A DNA stretch of 64,000 nt. Origin: Persicaria tinctoria. Taxonomy: Eukaryota > Streptophyta > Magnoliopsida > Caryophyllales > Polygonaceae. Made by a program: the position numbers and the translations under genes. Below the pieces are notes generated by a model, which saw only the letters and a list, made by a program, of their open reading frames with translations, was not told the origin of the DNA and did no database searches. The first letter of the stretch is position 1; every line of letters begins with the position of its first letter. Shown here in pieces: positions 44,272-55,489 of this stretch. The stretch is from contig JBANSL010000003.1 of NCBI GenBank assembly GCA_037127255.1, forward strand, positions 21,848,314 through 21,912,313, given 5' to 3'.

Positions 44272-44480
44272 ATGTCTTCGGTATCTAGCCAACCCCAGTT
44301 TCATTACACACAGCCTCCGTCCAAGGCGCTTCATTTGAGAAACTTGCCTTGGGAGTGTATTGAAGAGGAACTAATTGATATTGCAAGGCCCTTTGGGAAA
44401 GTTATAAAATACTAAGTGCAATGTGGGAGCCAACAAGAATCAGGCTTTTATTGACATTACTGATTTGGAACTCTTTTTAT
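44272..44480 (+). pseudogene. Polypyrimidine-tract-binding protein (PTB) fragment
   Basis: Follows an acceptor-like GCAG and starts MSSVSSQPQFHYTQPPSKAL, then HLRNLPWECIEEELIDIA and PFGKV. These are the start and first RNA-recognition motif of plant PTB homologues (RNP2 is HLRNLPW). After PFGKV a 2-base deletion shifts the frame to CNVGANKNQAFID. The fragment ends in intron-like sequence near 44485. PTB binds pyrimidine-rich RNA and regulates splicing; only about 65 codons are left here. Confidence 0.85.
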
Positions 44481-44485
44481 CCTGT

Positions 44486-45424
44486 ATACAGATATGTTAG
44501 ATATGAGGTTTCAAATCTGGTTTTACCTCTCTCTATTCTTTAATAGGGGATGTTCCCCCTCTCTCTTTCTCGACTCCGAGTTCAAGTGATTCTCGAGTGT
44601 TCTCCCGACCTCCATTATCAGGTAACCTTTTCGAACCCTTCTCCTTTCACTTCACAACCTTGATTAGGGTTTGATTTGGTTAAATAGCGGAACTGGATTC
44701 GGGAGTTTGATTAGGGTTTGAATTTCCATTCACGAGCTTGATTAGAGCTTGATTCGAGGATTTGGATTCACAAGATTGATTCAGGAGGAGATGTAGATAA
44801 CGTCTAACAAATCTGGTAAAAGAGTGAAGCATATGAGCATTTCAAAGCCAGAATATGAGCCCGAGTACTTTCCAGTGGGTTGGTGACTAGTAAGTGTATA
44901 TCGTTTTGCTCTCTTCAATTTGCTGATGTTTTATTCGAAGTGTAAACTTATCTATTTGGTGTAATTTTCTCATTCTTTCATTTGGAAAATGGAGTTCTGC
45001 GCCTTTTTAATAATCAATTAGTTAGTAAGCATAGCAGGAAATGAGGTGTAATTTTCTCATTCTTTCATTTGGAAAATGGAGTTCTGCTCCTTTTTAAAAT
45101 TTGATGAGTTAGTAAGCATAATAGTAAATGTAAACCTGAAAAAATGAGATCAATTTTGTTTCCCTGAATGTTGGTTTTTGATGGTGCTTTAGCAATGGTT
45201 CAAGTGAGTTTGTGTTTGAGCTTAATTATTCAATAAACTATAAAGCTTTCCTTGGAGAGCTACTGATTTATCCTGCAATCATTTTTATTGTGATTTTTGT
45301 CTGCTAAGTTGTGTAATTTTTATCCCAAATGCAGGCGGTTCTTTAGGCTATAAATTTATGTGAACTGCATCAGTTTGGGTTCTTGGTGAGATTTTCTGTT
45401 AACAATCTGTTCTGAGTTTGGCAG
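44486..45424 (+). other. Intron-like sequence and an unidentified exon-like piece
   Basis: Between the PTB and CDPK fragments. About 44800-44890 encodes a short KRVKHMSISKPEYEPEYFPVGW frame followed by a GTAAGT-type donor, which may be another captured exon. I cannot name its family. Two near-copies of a GTAATTTTCTCATTCTTTCA phrase lie at about 44960 and 45045. Confidence 0.35.
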
Positions 45425-45545
45425 ATGTGTTACATAAACAGGGTAATGCATCGCGATCTTAAGCCCGACTTCCTGTTTGCGAATAAGAAGGAAAATGTAG
45501 CACTCAAGGCAATCGATTTCGGGTTGTGTGTGTTCTTCAAGTCCG
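45425..45545 (+). pseudogene. CDPK (calcium-dependent protein kinase) fragment, exon A
   Basis: Encodes [33 protein letters not shown] and VFFKSG: the catalytic loop HRDLKP and the DFG motif of a CDPK kinase domain. One residue is missing after HRDLKP relative to the usual HRDLKPENFLF. The exon ends at a CG|GTAATG donor that has been split by a solo LTR; the donor now lies at 51889. It joins exon B (52000) in the correct phase. Confidence 0.9.
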
Positions 45546-46685
45546 GTTGATGTATAGCAATCGGCTAGCCCGGCCAATTGCTAAACTAATCCTTCGATCT
45601 TGCTTATGCTCCTTGAATCTCTTCTTGATTTGACAAAAACTAACTAATCTAATTATTAACTAAATAAAACTAAAGTAACTAATCTTAACTTAACAAAATT
45701 AAGAAACTAAAAGCTACGGAAACTAATTAACTTAAATCTAAACTAACAAAAGCAACAGCTTCTTCCAACAAGTAAAGGCCATGTTAATTAACTAATTCAA
45801 ATTTATCTATGCTAACAAAATTGCGTCAAACAGGAACAAGGAAAGCGAAGACTGGTGCGATCGAGCTGGACGCGCGGACTGGGCTTCCCTGGAAGCAGGG
45901 CCGAGCACACAGGAGCGAGTCTCCTTAGGGTGTGCGGAATCTAAGCCTCGGCGACGATCGCTGGTGGCGAGGGCGAAAGCAAGCGCGATCGGGAGCGCGG
46001 AGCAAAGCGCTGGATCGCGGGACCAAAGAAGCAGCGAGCGCGAGAGCCTGGGCGCCCTGGCACTGTGCGCCGAAGCCGGCCGCCGGTGTCCAGGAACTAG
46101 ACCGTCGGTGTTCTTCTTCTTCCATGAAACGGCGGAGTACTGGTTGAGCCTTAGGTGTTGTTTGGTTTCGGTGGTGAAGAAGAACGTAGGGGAGGGTGAT
46201 GATGATGATTGGAGCCGAAGTTTTTAGAACAAATGAACCGGATAGCTTCTGGGATGATAATCGAAGAACCCTTAATCCATAAAGGGTTTCTTCAATTCTA
46301 TTTCAATCTGATTAATTTCAATAGAACTACAATGCTTAAATAGAAAACCTACACTAGTACAAAACTAAGATTTTATTCCACAACTATTTATGCCGTATGT
46401 TCAATTTAAGCAATAAAAACCTTAAAATGGTCTAATTTTATTTTTCTAAATACTGAAATATAAATATATGCCGGATATTACAATTTATGTCCGGCATAAA
46501 TGACAACGAAATATTAAAAGACCTTAATTATTTATGTCGGGCGTGTCAAATTTTTTATCCGGCATAAATAATATGGAAATCCGGAATAAAAAGCGAATAA
46601 AATTACATAGACATTATTTATACCAAATATAAATATCCGGCATAAATAAGCTTTTTATTTCCGGCATAAAAAAAATCTAATAATT

Positions 46686-47204
46686 TTGGAAAGGAGCCTC
46701 CCTCGCTGTTCTGAGTTCTCTCCCAAACCAAAGTTACCAAACCCTCGAAGCCAAGTTCCTCAACTTCGCTCCTCTCCAGTCGGCGGCACTCCACTCCAGT
46801 CGGCGGCCATCAGCGCTTGTGGCGGCGGTCTTCCACTCCTCGTCCGCGGGGGTCTTCACTGTGGCGGTCTTCGTCGGGATCGTGTTGGCCGCTCCTCTTC
46901 GCCGGCCCTAATCGAATTCGCTCAGCCTCGCCTTCGCTCAGCCTCCTCTTTGCCGGCCCTAATTGAAGCGCCGGCGGCCCTCCTCTTCGCTCAGCCTCGC
47001 CGTCGTTGCTTCTGCTCCTCTTCGCTCATATTTCGCTCCACCTCTTCGCTCAGCATCCTCTGGTCCTCTTCCCTCAGATTTCGCTCCACCCTAATTCGCC
47101 GTCGTTGCTTCTGCTCAGCCTCGCCATCTCACCTCTGCTCAACCCTAACTGTCACCGTTGCTCCTGCTCGGCCTCTCCTCTTGAACGTTTTCTCAAGTAA
47201 GTGA
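46686..47204 (+). other. Captured CT-rich first exon in CACTA-3
   Basis: An open frame of 172 codons starting MERSLPRCSEFSPKPK, rich in Ser, Arg and Leu, followed by a CAAGTAAGT donor at 47196-47203. It could be the 5' leader exon of one of the captured genes downstream. No domain is recognised and translation is doubtful. Confidence 0.4.
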
Positions 47205-48110
47205 ACCTCTATCTTGTGTTGTCTAAACCCATGTTGAATTAAGCTAGTTTGTGGCCATAAATTGCAAATTAGTATATTTAGGGGTTGTTAGTAGAACGTG
47301 AATTCAGATGAGAAAGAGAGAAACAAAGTGTCAATTGATTCAACCATAGGTTTGCAATGGGTGTAGATGAGTCAAAATTGCAGTGCTTTCTCTTAAACCA
47401 AGCTCAAGCTTCTGTTTTGGAATAGGAAGAGATAAATGCAATTTGTTTTATTTTTCCCTAAGGTTGAGCTTGAATAAAACACAGTCTTGAGCTTGAATAA
47501 AACAAATTGACAGAACCTTGGGGGAAAATAAAACAAATTGTATTTATTTCTTTTGATTCAACCTTAGGTAGAATCAAGCTCAAGCTTTAATTGGGGTTTT
47601 AAATTGACAGTAGAAATAAATGTACATTTCCTAATGCATATTCAAAGTAAGGTACTAGAACATGGTTAACTCTAAGATTGGAATGTTTATGAGCATATAT
47701 GCATAGATATATGTAGACAATCTTTTTTGTTCTAAACGCAACTTGTTAGATATGTTGGGAAATATATACCGCTATAAATTTGAAATATGGGTTGTTGGGA
47801 CTTTGGGCGGGGGTTTGGCAATAAATGCAAGGCTTTGAATGAAGAGTATTGCATTAGTGACTTTTTACTCTTGGGTTGTCTGTATATTGTTTATTGCTCT
47901 TCTAAGATTGTCCTAGGTGTATTGCAGTACATCTCTTCTGGTTAAATCTTTGTTTATGTTCTTTGGGCACATATTTCTGCTGTGAACTGCCATAAATGTT
48001 CATGTTTCTTTCATCGTTGCTCTTGAGTTTGTTTGGTGTTTATTACATTTCTATCGATTATTAAATGGCTGTGAATTTTCCTCCTTATCCTTAATGCAAT
48101 ATTTGAAAAG

Positions 48111-48450
48111 GTGACACGTGGCTCTGCAGCTGGAGTTGCTGCTGCTTTCAGAGCTCCAGTTGGCGGTGTTTTATTTGCATTAGAGGAGGTTACATCCTGG
48201 TAAAAATATGCAAGTACTTTTCATTTGGAGCTTTTTATCAGTTTGCTATGACAAATTAGCCATACATGTATGCATTATGGCAGTGCTATGATGTTGATTT
48301 AATTTGTATTGAAGTTGGAGAAGTCAACTCATGTGGCGTGTATTCTTCACTTCTGCAATTGTTGCCGTCATTGTACTTACTGCTATGGGTTGGTGTAAGA
48401 GTGGAAAGTGTGGACATTTTGGTGCTGGTGGCTTTATAATTTGGGATATA
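48111..48450 (+). pseudogene. CLC chloride/anion channel fragment (two exons)
   Basis: Exon 48111-48199 encodes GSAAGVAAAFRAPVGGVLFA and LEEVTSW, the conserved pore-region GxFxP-type segment of plant CLC proteins. After a GT-AG intron, exon 48331-48450 encodes WRVFFTSAIVAVIV, then TAMGWCKSGKCGHF and GGFIIWDI. CLC proteins are multi-pass anion channels or exchangers of tonoplast and Golgi membranes. Only about 70 residues are present. The second exon breaks at 48451 against a CACTA terminus-like sequence. Confidence 0.9.
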
Positions 48451-48451
48451 T

Positions 48452-48475
48452 CACTACTAGAATTCTGGTTTTGCC
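48452..48475. other. Stray CACTA terminus inside CACTA-3
   Basis: CACTACTAGAATTCTGG is identical over 17 bases to the left tip of CACTA-2 (42388). It starts where the CLC exon ends. No matching opposite end with a TSD was found nearby. Confidence 0.6.
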
Positions 48476-48916
48476 ACATGTACTTGCTAGATAAAACTAT
48501 GCTAATAGGCGGGAACATTGCATAGAAGTGCTTTATGAAATTTTGTCAGATTCTTGAGTTGTTTACACAAATAGGAATGGTATAGAAGGAAACATTATGT
48601 GCCTCTTTCTTGACCTACTGGGCTGCTTTCATGCTTGAATTTTTATTTGTTCTTTTATATATGTGCTTCCTTTCTTCGACGTGGGAATTTCCAAATCTTT
48701 TATTTGACTTGATAGATGTTTTGCAGTTTTAATTTAAAGGTTGTTCTTATATAGATTGCTCTTCCTCATTTTTGAGTCGTTAAGATTAAATGAAATGCAT
48801 TTGTTAGTCACAAAGTCAGGGTTATATTTCCTCTTTCTTCAGTTGTGATGATGTCTCTTTTCATATGTATAAGCGCTCTCTTCGGTATTTAATTTGATTA
48901 CATTTCTTAATTTTTA

Positions 48917-50418
48917 GTATGTAATTTTTCGTCGTGGGATTGGAATGGATAGAGCAGTTGACTACTTCATCATGGAGAAGTTGGATATGATTAATGCTCG
49001 TATATGGGGAAAGCTATTCAAGGCGACTAGGTAAGTGCTTTTTGTGATTTTTATTTCCAGCTTGGTGTAAATGTGATTTTTTCTCTTCTTAAAGAAGCAA
49101 TAGGCCTATGGACATGGTAGTATTAGTACTTCTCTTCTTTTTACTTTTTGGGAGAGGATAATTTGAATAGGTATAACTTGATCTTGGATGTTTGTTCCAC
49201 TTGTGATCTAAAGTTTCCTTTGACATTGTGTAAGTGCTAATTATTTTGCCCTGCTACAAATGCTCCACTTTATTGTAGCTCATATGGTAATAGACTCTCT
49301 ATACCCCAAATTTGCCTTAGATCTGTACTACTTTAAAATAATATGATTGCTTAAAAATTATTCATTGTTACTAAGTTTATCCTGATAACCAGTATCAGCT
49401 TATCCAAAATATGGAAATCGGATTTTTTCTCAGAACATAATATTGCTCTTTTATTTTGTTCTTGTCTGACAGTTCCACAGAATTGTGTTAATGTGTTACT
49501 TTTTTACCCTGGATCATTTATAGTATGCTTTCACTGCCCCAAGATATATGCATATTTTGTCATGTCATATGGTTTTATGTTTGATAACTATCTGAGATTG
49601 GGATAATTGCATTTTCTATATGATTTACTGATGAGGAAGAACTTTAATGTGAACAGGATCAATGTAAGCAGTCTTGACACTTTGAACAAAAGAAGCAAGA
49701 CGCTCTTGCCAATACTGCAGTGCACTTAAACTGTTGAGCAAGTTGACTATTCAAGAACCTACTTTTGATCGCATCATTGTTTTGTTTGTACAGGTAATTT
49801 CTCTTATGAGTTATGTTATGGCTTGAACAGTATAGTAGCAGATAGGTACTTTGGATTTATTCAATGCTAGAAGAATATTTGAAACTTTTGCCCCTATACA
49901 TTACTTAAAATACTGATATCAGTGTTGATGGCTGAATTCTAAAATATTAACAAGTTTACTGCTTTTCAAGGTTAGAGAATGCCTTCATATCAACCATAAA
50001 CGGTACTCCTAAGGAAAATGAACCGGAGAGGCTTTGCTTCTTTATTCTCTAAATGGGCTTCAGGGCAAAACCTGGAAGGACTTGCTATATAATTGGTGTT
50101 TCTCATGTGCAGTATTCTTTTAAATGCTAAAATCAATCAATACTGATTGTAGGAGAGCTGGTACAAAAGACAAGGAAGAGAGAGGCATCTTTGTTAAACA
50201 TTTCAAAAACATCCCAATGGCTGACATGGAAATTGTTCTTGTAAGCCTATTCCTCTTTTACTCTTTGGCATATTGCTAGTCCCATTCATCCTTGGCAATG
50301 TGTTTTTTTTAACTCTTCTGTTTCTTGTTCTGCCTTCTTATTCCATGAATTATTTTTTGTTCAATAACCAAAGAAGAAAAACCCTGGACTTACTCCTATG
50401 GATTGAGTCAAGTTTCTT
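48917..50418 (+). pseudogene. DUF3754 (TMEM143-like) gene fragment, about four exons
   Basis: Exons 48917-49030 ([20 protein letters not shown]), 49657-49793 (LTIQEPTFDRIIVLF), 50153-50240 (RGIFVKHFKNIPMADMEIVL) and about 50371-50418 (KKNPGLTPMD). The introns have GT-AG borders. Order and wording match plant DUF3754 proteins, membrane proteins of unknown biochemical role. A stop replaces the Trp expected after LTPMD, and the middle exon has a degenerate start. It is a captured 3-kb slice, not a functional gene. Confidence 0.75.
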
Positions 50419-50719
50419 ATCTGTTTAGAATTTGGAGATTAGGTAGATCATAATAATGACTATAAAGAAGGGTCTGCAGTATAGAAGATATAAGAATCAA
50501 GATCTGAAACTAATGCTCTGAGGGATCATCTTCATTTTTCTGATTGAGAGATGAAGGGCGAGCTATTCTTCATTACTATTCTGTTTCTTTTATTTCTATC
50601 TATTGTCTTTTCTTGTACTATTTTCAAGGTTTCCATGTGTGACAAAGGCCAACACTACTGTGTTATTATGAAATTTCAGTTTAGTGGATCTTGAAATACA
50701 TAACTTCTCCCTTCTTGAA

Positions 50720-50853
50720 GGAAGGCAAACGAGTGGAATTGCAGGGCATAGTGGACCACAAGAAGGGCTCTGCAGTCAGGCACCTAACAGCAAAAGAGTT
50801 GCAGACATTGGTGAGAGATCAAGGGCATGAGTCAATCGTCCAAGTAGCTTAAG
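50720..50853 (+). pseudogene. Unidentified exon-like fragment in CACTA-3
   Basis: After a CTTCTTGAAG acceptor-like end it encodes EGKRVELQGIVDHKKGSAVR then HLTAKELQTLVRDQG and a stop. The wording recalls the linker before RT in gypsy polyproteins, but I cannot confirm that. It lies between the DUF3754 fragment and the right subterminal array. Confidence 0.35.
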
Positions 50854-51981
50854 TCTTCCAACTTTATCAGGGACAACTTTTGTTTTAGCATATTTACATT
50901 TTAGTTCTAAGGTTGATATATCATATAATGTACCCCGAATGTGATGTTGGTGGTCAACTTAAACAATGGATTTGTAGTGGTTGTTGTTATGGTTTGGATG
51001 ATATTTATGTATGTTTTTTATGACATTTAACAGAGGGTTTATATTGATATTAGAAACGTGCTATTGCAAAATCACATTAAACTATATATCCCGGAAAACC
51101 GTCCGTTATAATAGATCATATAATATACTGACCAGATTTTAAAAAAAAGTATTTATGCTGGATCTGGAATTTTTAACACCCGGCATAAATAGCCTAAGCT
51201 TTTAATTCATAAAAAGAACAACATCATTTATGCCGGACTTGTGTTAGATATATCCGGCATAAATAACTCTATATATAAAAAACACCCTATTATTTATGCC
51301 GGGCGTGTGGATTTTTATATCCGGCATAAATAAGTGCATGTTTAAAAAACACCAATATTATTTATGCCGGGCGTGTGGCATTAATATCCGGCATAAATAA
51401 CTGCATGTAAAAAAAACACACAATTATTTATGCCGGGCGTGTCATATAAATATCCGGCATAAATAAAACGCCCCCTTTTTTATTACATTTACCTATACCC
51501 CGGATACAACTTTTCAAATATCCGGCATAAATAGCTCAAATATCCGGCATAAAATCTAGTTTTCAAACTAGTGCTAAGAACCAATTCTACCGTGCAAGAT
51601 AGAATTTAGGTTGATAAAGATAGAATTTTAATCCTAAAGATAAATAAACCTAGAAGATAAAACTTAATCTAAAATCCTAATATATGAAATAATAAAATAT
51701 GATAATTAAGAAATATAAATAATAAAATAATTAACGTCGTTTCTTTAACGACTCCCAAGGTGGAGCCTTCTTCTTTCGCTTGAGGATGACATCATTCTCC
51801 TCCATTTGAAATCGACTCGTTCTCGAGTCGTCGCCTGGATCAAGATCGTTGTTTGACCCACAGAAGGCCATCTTGACCCGCATCACCGGTAATGGCCCTT
51901 CGGCACTGTTTCACATTGGATTAGATTGCTTTGAGATGAATAATTCAGTGGATGTAAGAATGTTTAACAATTTGTATCTGA

Positions 51982-52394
<413 letters not shown>

Positions 52395-52712
52395 GTATAT
52401 ATGCTATCAATTCATCCTTTTCATATATTGAAACTTTAACATTGATGGATTAATTAATATGATCGATATGTATGTATGGACTTAATTTGTATATAGATTC
52501 TGGGAGGTCAAGATAATAAAAAAAAAAACATAAAAGAAATGGAAGGTCCTCAAATTCAAGTATTTGATCTCCTTTGGATGGCCCATCAAGTATATCTATG
52601 AGGGAGATTAATTGTTTTAATTTGGACTTTGATTCCAAGTACAAGCTTAACTTATATCATATATTGGCAGGCGTGGAAGACATATAGGGAAGGGGGCCAA
52701 GGGGCATGACAA

Positions 52713-52745
52713 CACTCCAAACATCTACTTCGGGTTCATAGTTCC
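52713..52745 (-). repeat. 33-bp inverted copy of part of the CDPK exon
   Basis: The exact reverse complement of 52058-52090, about 620 bp away. Nearby, the phrase AATTTCTTAATCTGCTA also occurs twice in direct orientation (about 52194 and 52786). Confidence 0.95.
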
Positions 52746-52794
52746 TTTGTGGGCAGGTGAGTGAAATGTCGTGTTATTTGCCCCAATTTCTTAA

Positions 52795-53075
52795 TCTGCT
52801 AGATTTTGATATTGTAAAAGTTGAGAAATATTGTAGTCTTAGCTCAGTTCCATTTAATTATAAGTCTTTGCCACCGTTCAAGCTTGATAAGGAAATCATT
52901 AAGGTGGTTATGTGCTCGAATGGTCGTGCCATCATTGCACTCACGGCTATAGGAAAGCTGCTGATGTTAAAGTTTGGGCACTCGTCATGGCGGGTTTGGA
53001 TACTGGTATGGAGTTAAAATTTGACGACATGGTAGACTTTGAAGGTAAAGTCTTTGTGGTTAGCCGTACAGGTAT
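52795..53075 (+). pseudogene. F-box/DUF295-type protein fragment
   Basis: Encodes YCSLSSVPFNYKSLPPFKLD, KEIIKVVMCSNGRAIIAL and, after a frame change, VWALVMAGLDTGMELKFDD and VDFEGKVFVVSRTG. This layout fits the C-terminal DUF295 domain of plant F-box proteins (substrate adaptors of SCF ubiquitin ligases). The F-box itself is absent. Confidence 0.6.
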
Positions 53076-53200
53076 CTAATAAAATTGTCATTAGGCATTT
53101 ACCATCAAATTTTGTTTAAATGTTGCTTTCAAGATAATTATATACTGAGAGCCTTTGTTATTTTTCTATGAATCTTGCTACTTTTGGTTGATGTAATTAA

Positions 53201-53271
53201 AGCCTATTAGCTCAATTGGTAGAGCGTTGTGCTCAAGCACAAAGACGCGGGTTCAAATCCTGCATAGGTTA
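53201..53271 (+). tRNA. tRNA-like sequence with A and B boxes (probable pseudo-tRNA)
   Basis: AGCCTAT at the 5' side pairs with ATAGGTT at the 3' side (7 bp including one G-T). The D arm is GCTC/GAGC and the A box is TAGCTCAATTGG. The T arm has GGTTCAAATCC as B box. The anticodon stem TTGTG/CACAA closes a 6-base loop CTCAAG, one base short, so the identity is uncertain (CAA if read normally). No long variable arm is seen, as Leu would need. An A run follows. It may be a pseudo-tRNA or a SINE head caught in CACTA-2. Confidence 0.55.
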
Positions 53272-53583
53272 CCGTGATAAAAAAAAACTACAAATATATC
53301 ATTTAACATCGGGTAATAACCGATGTCTTTCAAAAAATAATATCGATGTCTATGTGGGTGATGTTACAAGTAAAGCATGTTTAACATCGTCCAAAGCCCG
53401 ATGTTATAGCATACAAAGACATCGTATTTTAAAATATAAACGATGTTATAACATACAAAGACATCGGGTAATAGCCGATGTTAAAAAGTTTTGACTTTTT
53501 ACAGCACCCACATAGACATCGATTTTTTTTTGAAAGACATCGGCTATTAACTGATGTTAAATAACAAAATTCTAGTAGTGTGT

Positions 53584-54640
53584 GATAACTCATCGATCAT
53601 AAATCACGACAAACCAATTAGCCAGTGCTTGACAATCTATTATAAGGACATTACTGTCGCTTAATTTTATATTGTTAGAGTGGAGTCTTATTCCACGCCG
53701 CGGAGTCTGCATGAGATGATCAAACCTCTTCCACGTACTGCTTTCTCTTGCCAGGTTGAGTCTACATCCCATATTCTAGTGGAGTGTGTAATGACGCAAC
53801 ATTTATTTAGGGAATGTAATATCCCTCTGTTACTTGAGCGGGTTTCCAGGTTTGAAGGGCGGACACAAAGTTTAACTCTTAATAATATCTGAAATTATGT
53901 TGTTAGGTCTTTAATGCGGGATATAGCCATCTGCTGGTGAGGTATTTGGTACTTTAGGAATCAGTTTGTACATTGGAATGTGTCTTTGGTGACAATTTAA
54001 GACATACGGCTGTTTTTGGCATCATTTAAACATATGTGGATTGCTGTCAAGTATCTTGACTCGGATGAGGAGGTCATTTCTAATGTCCACCCTATTGCTA
54101 GGGTTCATGGCCTATTTTCACATAATGCAAGAAGTGACCAACAACATAAAACTGTTAAATGGGACAAACCATCAATAGAGTTTTATAAATTAAACTTTGA
54201 TGGATCACACAATTGTAATATGGTTCCATCTCGTATGGCTTCGTTATAAGGGACACATCTCCCATAGTTATTGATAGGGGTGGGCTAGGAAGTGTGATTC
54301 TTATTGAAGGGGGTAACCTCAACGTGGTCAAAACGACCGTTGGGAATTGGTCGTGCCCGTGGAATATTGAATTTCTTCAATCTGATACGAAATTGGCTCT
54401 CACGTCTTTATCTAATGTTTCTATTCATCGTATTTTTCAAGAAAACGAATATTGTTGTAGATAGGATCGCGCATTTTGCTTACAATATCTCTATCGGCGG
54501 ATATTTCGATGATGAATCAAAACTTCGGGTTCCCGTTCGCAAGGACACTCTAGGACATAATTCTGCAGATGACAGTAGCTTTGTTTTAATTTCTTTCTTC
54601 GTTCGCAAGGACAATAAAACAAGTTGACAAAGAACAAACA
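53584..54640 (+). pseudogene. Old LINE relic, segment 4 (zinc finger and RNase H)
   Basis: Resumes after the CACTA-2 TSD. Contains a zf-RVT remnant (STSHILVECVMTQHLFREC), an RNase H start (KWDKPSIEFYKLNFDGSHN) and an end (NIVVDRIAHFAYN), then a RVPVRKDTLG-type tail. The RT core between segments 3 and 4 has been lost. Multiple stops and frameshifts. Confidence 0.8.
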
Positions 54641-54914
54641 CATCTGACTGATCTAAGAATTGGGTGTATCCATCCATCTGATTGGTGAGAGTAAGGCTCG
54701 CCATCTTCATGTTGGTGGCATTTGTTTGCATTTGGGCTCCGGAAATGGAAGGGAGAGGGTTGGATCAGATTGTGCAAAAACTTATAATATATTACTATTG
54801 CCCATTCGTATACATAAGTTAGTGGATTATTTCTTTCTATTCTATTATCACTGATTGTATGATTGAATTTTACTAAACTTGTGTGTTTAATTTCGATACT
54901 AGCACATAAATATT

Positions 54915-55046
54915 TATGTACACGACCTCCGATCACGTACGTCGTATAACGGACTTCAGTAGAGTTTATAACTAGCATTTGGGTTACACGACCTTCGGTC
55001 ACGTCGTATGACAGACTTTAGTAGAGTTTGTAACTAGCATCCTGTG
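54915..55046. repeat. Tandem duplication, about 65 bp
   Basis: Two copies of ACGACCT.CG.TCACGT... CAGTAGAGTTTATAACTAGC-like sequence, at about 54919 and 54988. Confidence 0.85.
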
Positions 55047-55323
55047 AGTGCATAAATTTGCTCTCAATAATCATTGTTGGAGACCGATCTTGATGATGGT
55101 CTTAACATGAACCCTAGCCTGTGAAACAAGAACAAACAAGGTCGGAGCGGGGCTTGTCTCCCCCGGAGGACCCTCCGACGCTCAAGTCAGTATCGTTTTG
55201 ATCCCCCCTCCTTCTGGAGGCGTATCTCATATTTTATAATCAAAATTAGGGTTTGAGGGTTTTACCGTAGGAAAGACAAGAATGCTCTTGGGCCTTAATG
55301 GGCTTGCTTAGTTTCGCTCTCTC
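55047..55323. repeat. 275-bp direct repeat, copy 1 (copy 2 at 59059-59333)
   Basis: Both begin GTGAGTGCATAAAT.TGCTC and end TTAGTTTCGCTCTCTC, sharing CTAGCCTGTGAAACAAGAAC and GACGCTCAAGTCAGTATCGT. Copy 2 lacks about 7 bp (near GGAGCGGGG). They are 4.0 kb apart and may be parts of LTRs, but I see no primer-binding site or pol between them. Confidence 0.85.
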
Positions 55324-55489
55324 AATTGCCCCTTGGGCTTCTTTAGCTCTTTTCAGTGGTGAAGGAGGTCAATAATTTCCGATCCTTGGGAATCTTTATG
55401 CTTATACTTGAATTTTCCCTTTGATGACTTAGTTGATCCTTGATTTCGTAGATGGGTACTTGGATAACAAGTTGGGTAAACTCCCTTGA

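Larger units (their letters stand above)
46352..51573. mobile_element. CACTA-3, with captured CLC and DUF3754 fragments
   Basis: 5222 bp. Ends are CACTAGTACAAAACTA... and ...TAGTTTTCAAACTAGTG, with TSD CTA (46349-46351 and 51574-51576). Both subterminal regions are arrays of TTTATGCCGG/CCGGCATAAA; the right array (51150-51560) is very regular. It carries a CT-rich first exon, CLC channel exons and DUF3754 exons, all on the plus strand. No transposase. Confidence 0.88.
45548..51885 (-). repeat. Solo LTR (Ty3/gypsy chromovirus-like), split by CACTA-3
   Basis: Starts TGATGTATAGC and ends CCGCATCA, flanked by a perfect 5-bp TSD CCGGT (45543-45547 and 51886-51890). Without CACTA-3 it is about 1.1 kb. 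On the minus strand its right end (51750-51885) encodes a DPGDDSRTSRFQMEENDVI stretch like the extreme end of a gypsy pol, which often runs into the 3' LTR. The GC-rich part at 45840-46150 holds unassigned open frames. Confidence 0.82.

Noticed and set aside
45925..46227. Frames on both strands in the GC-rich part of the solo LTR
   Set aside because: Composition-driven; the LTR ends and TSD explain the region without a gene.
53201..53271. Calling it a functional tRNA-Leu(CAA)
   Set aside because: The anticodon loop has six bases and the long variable arm of Leu tRNAs is absent, so only a tRNA-like feature is supported.
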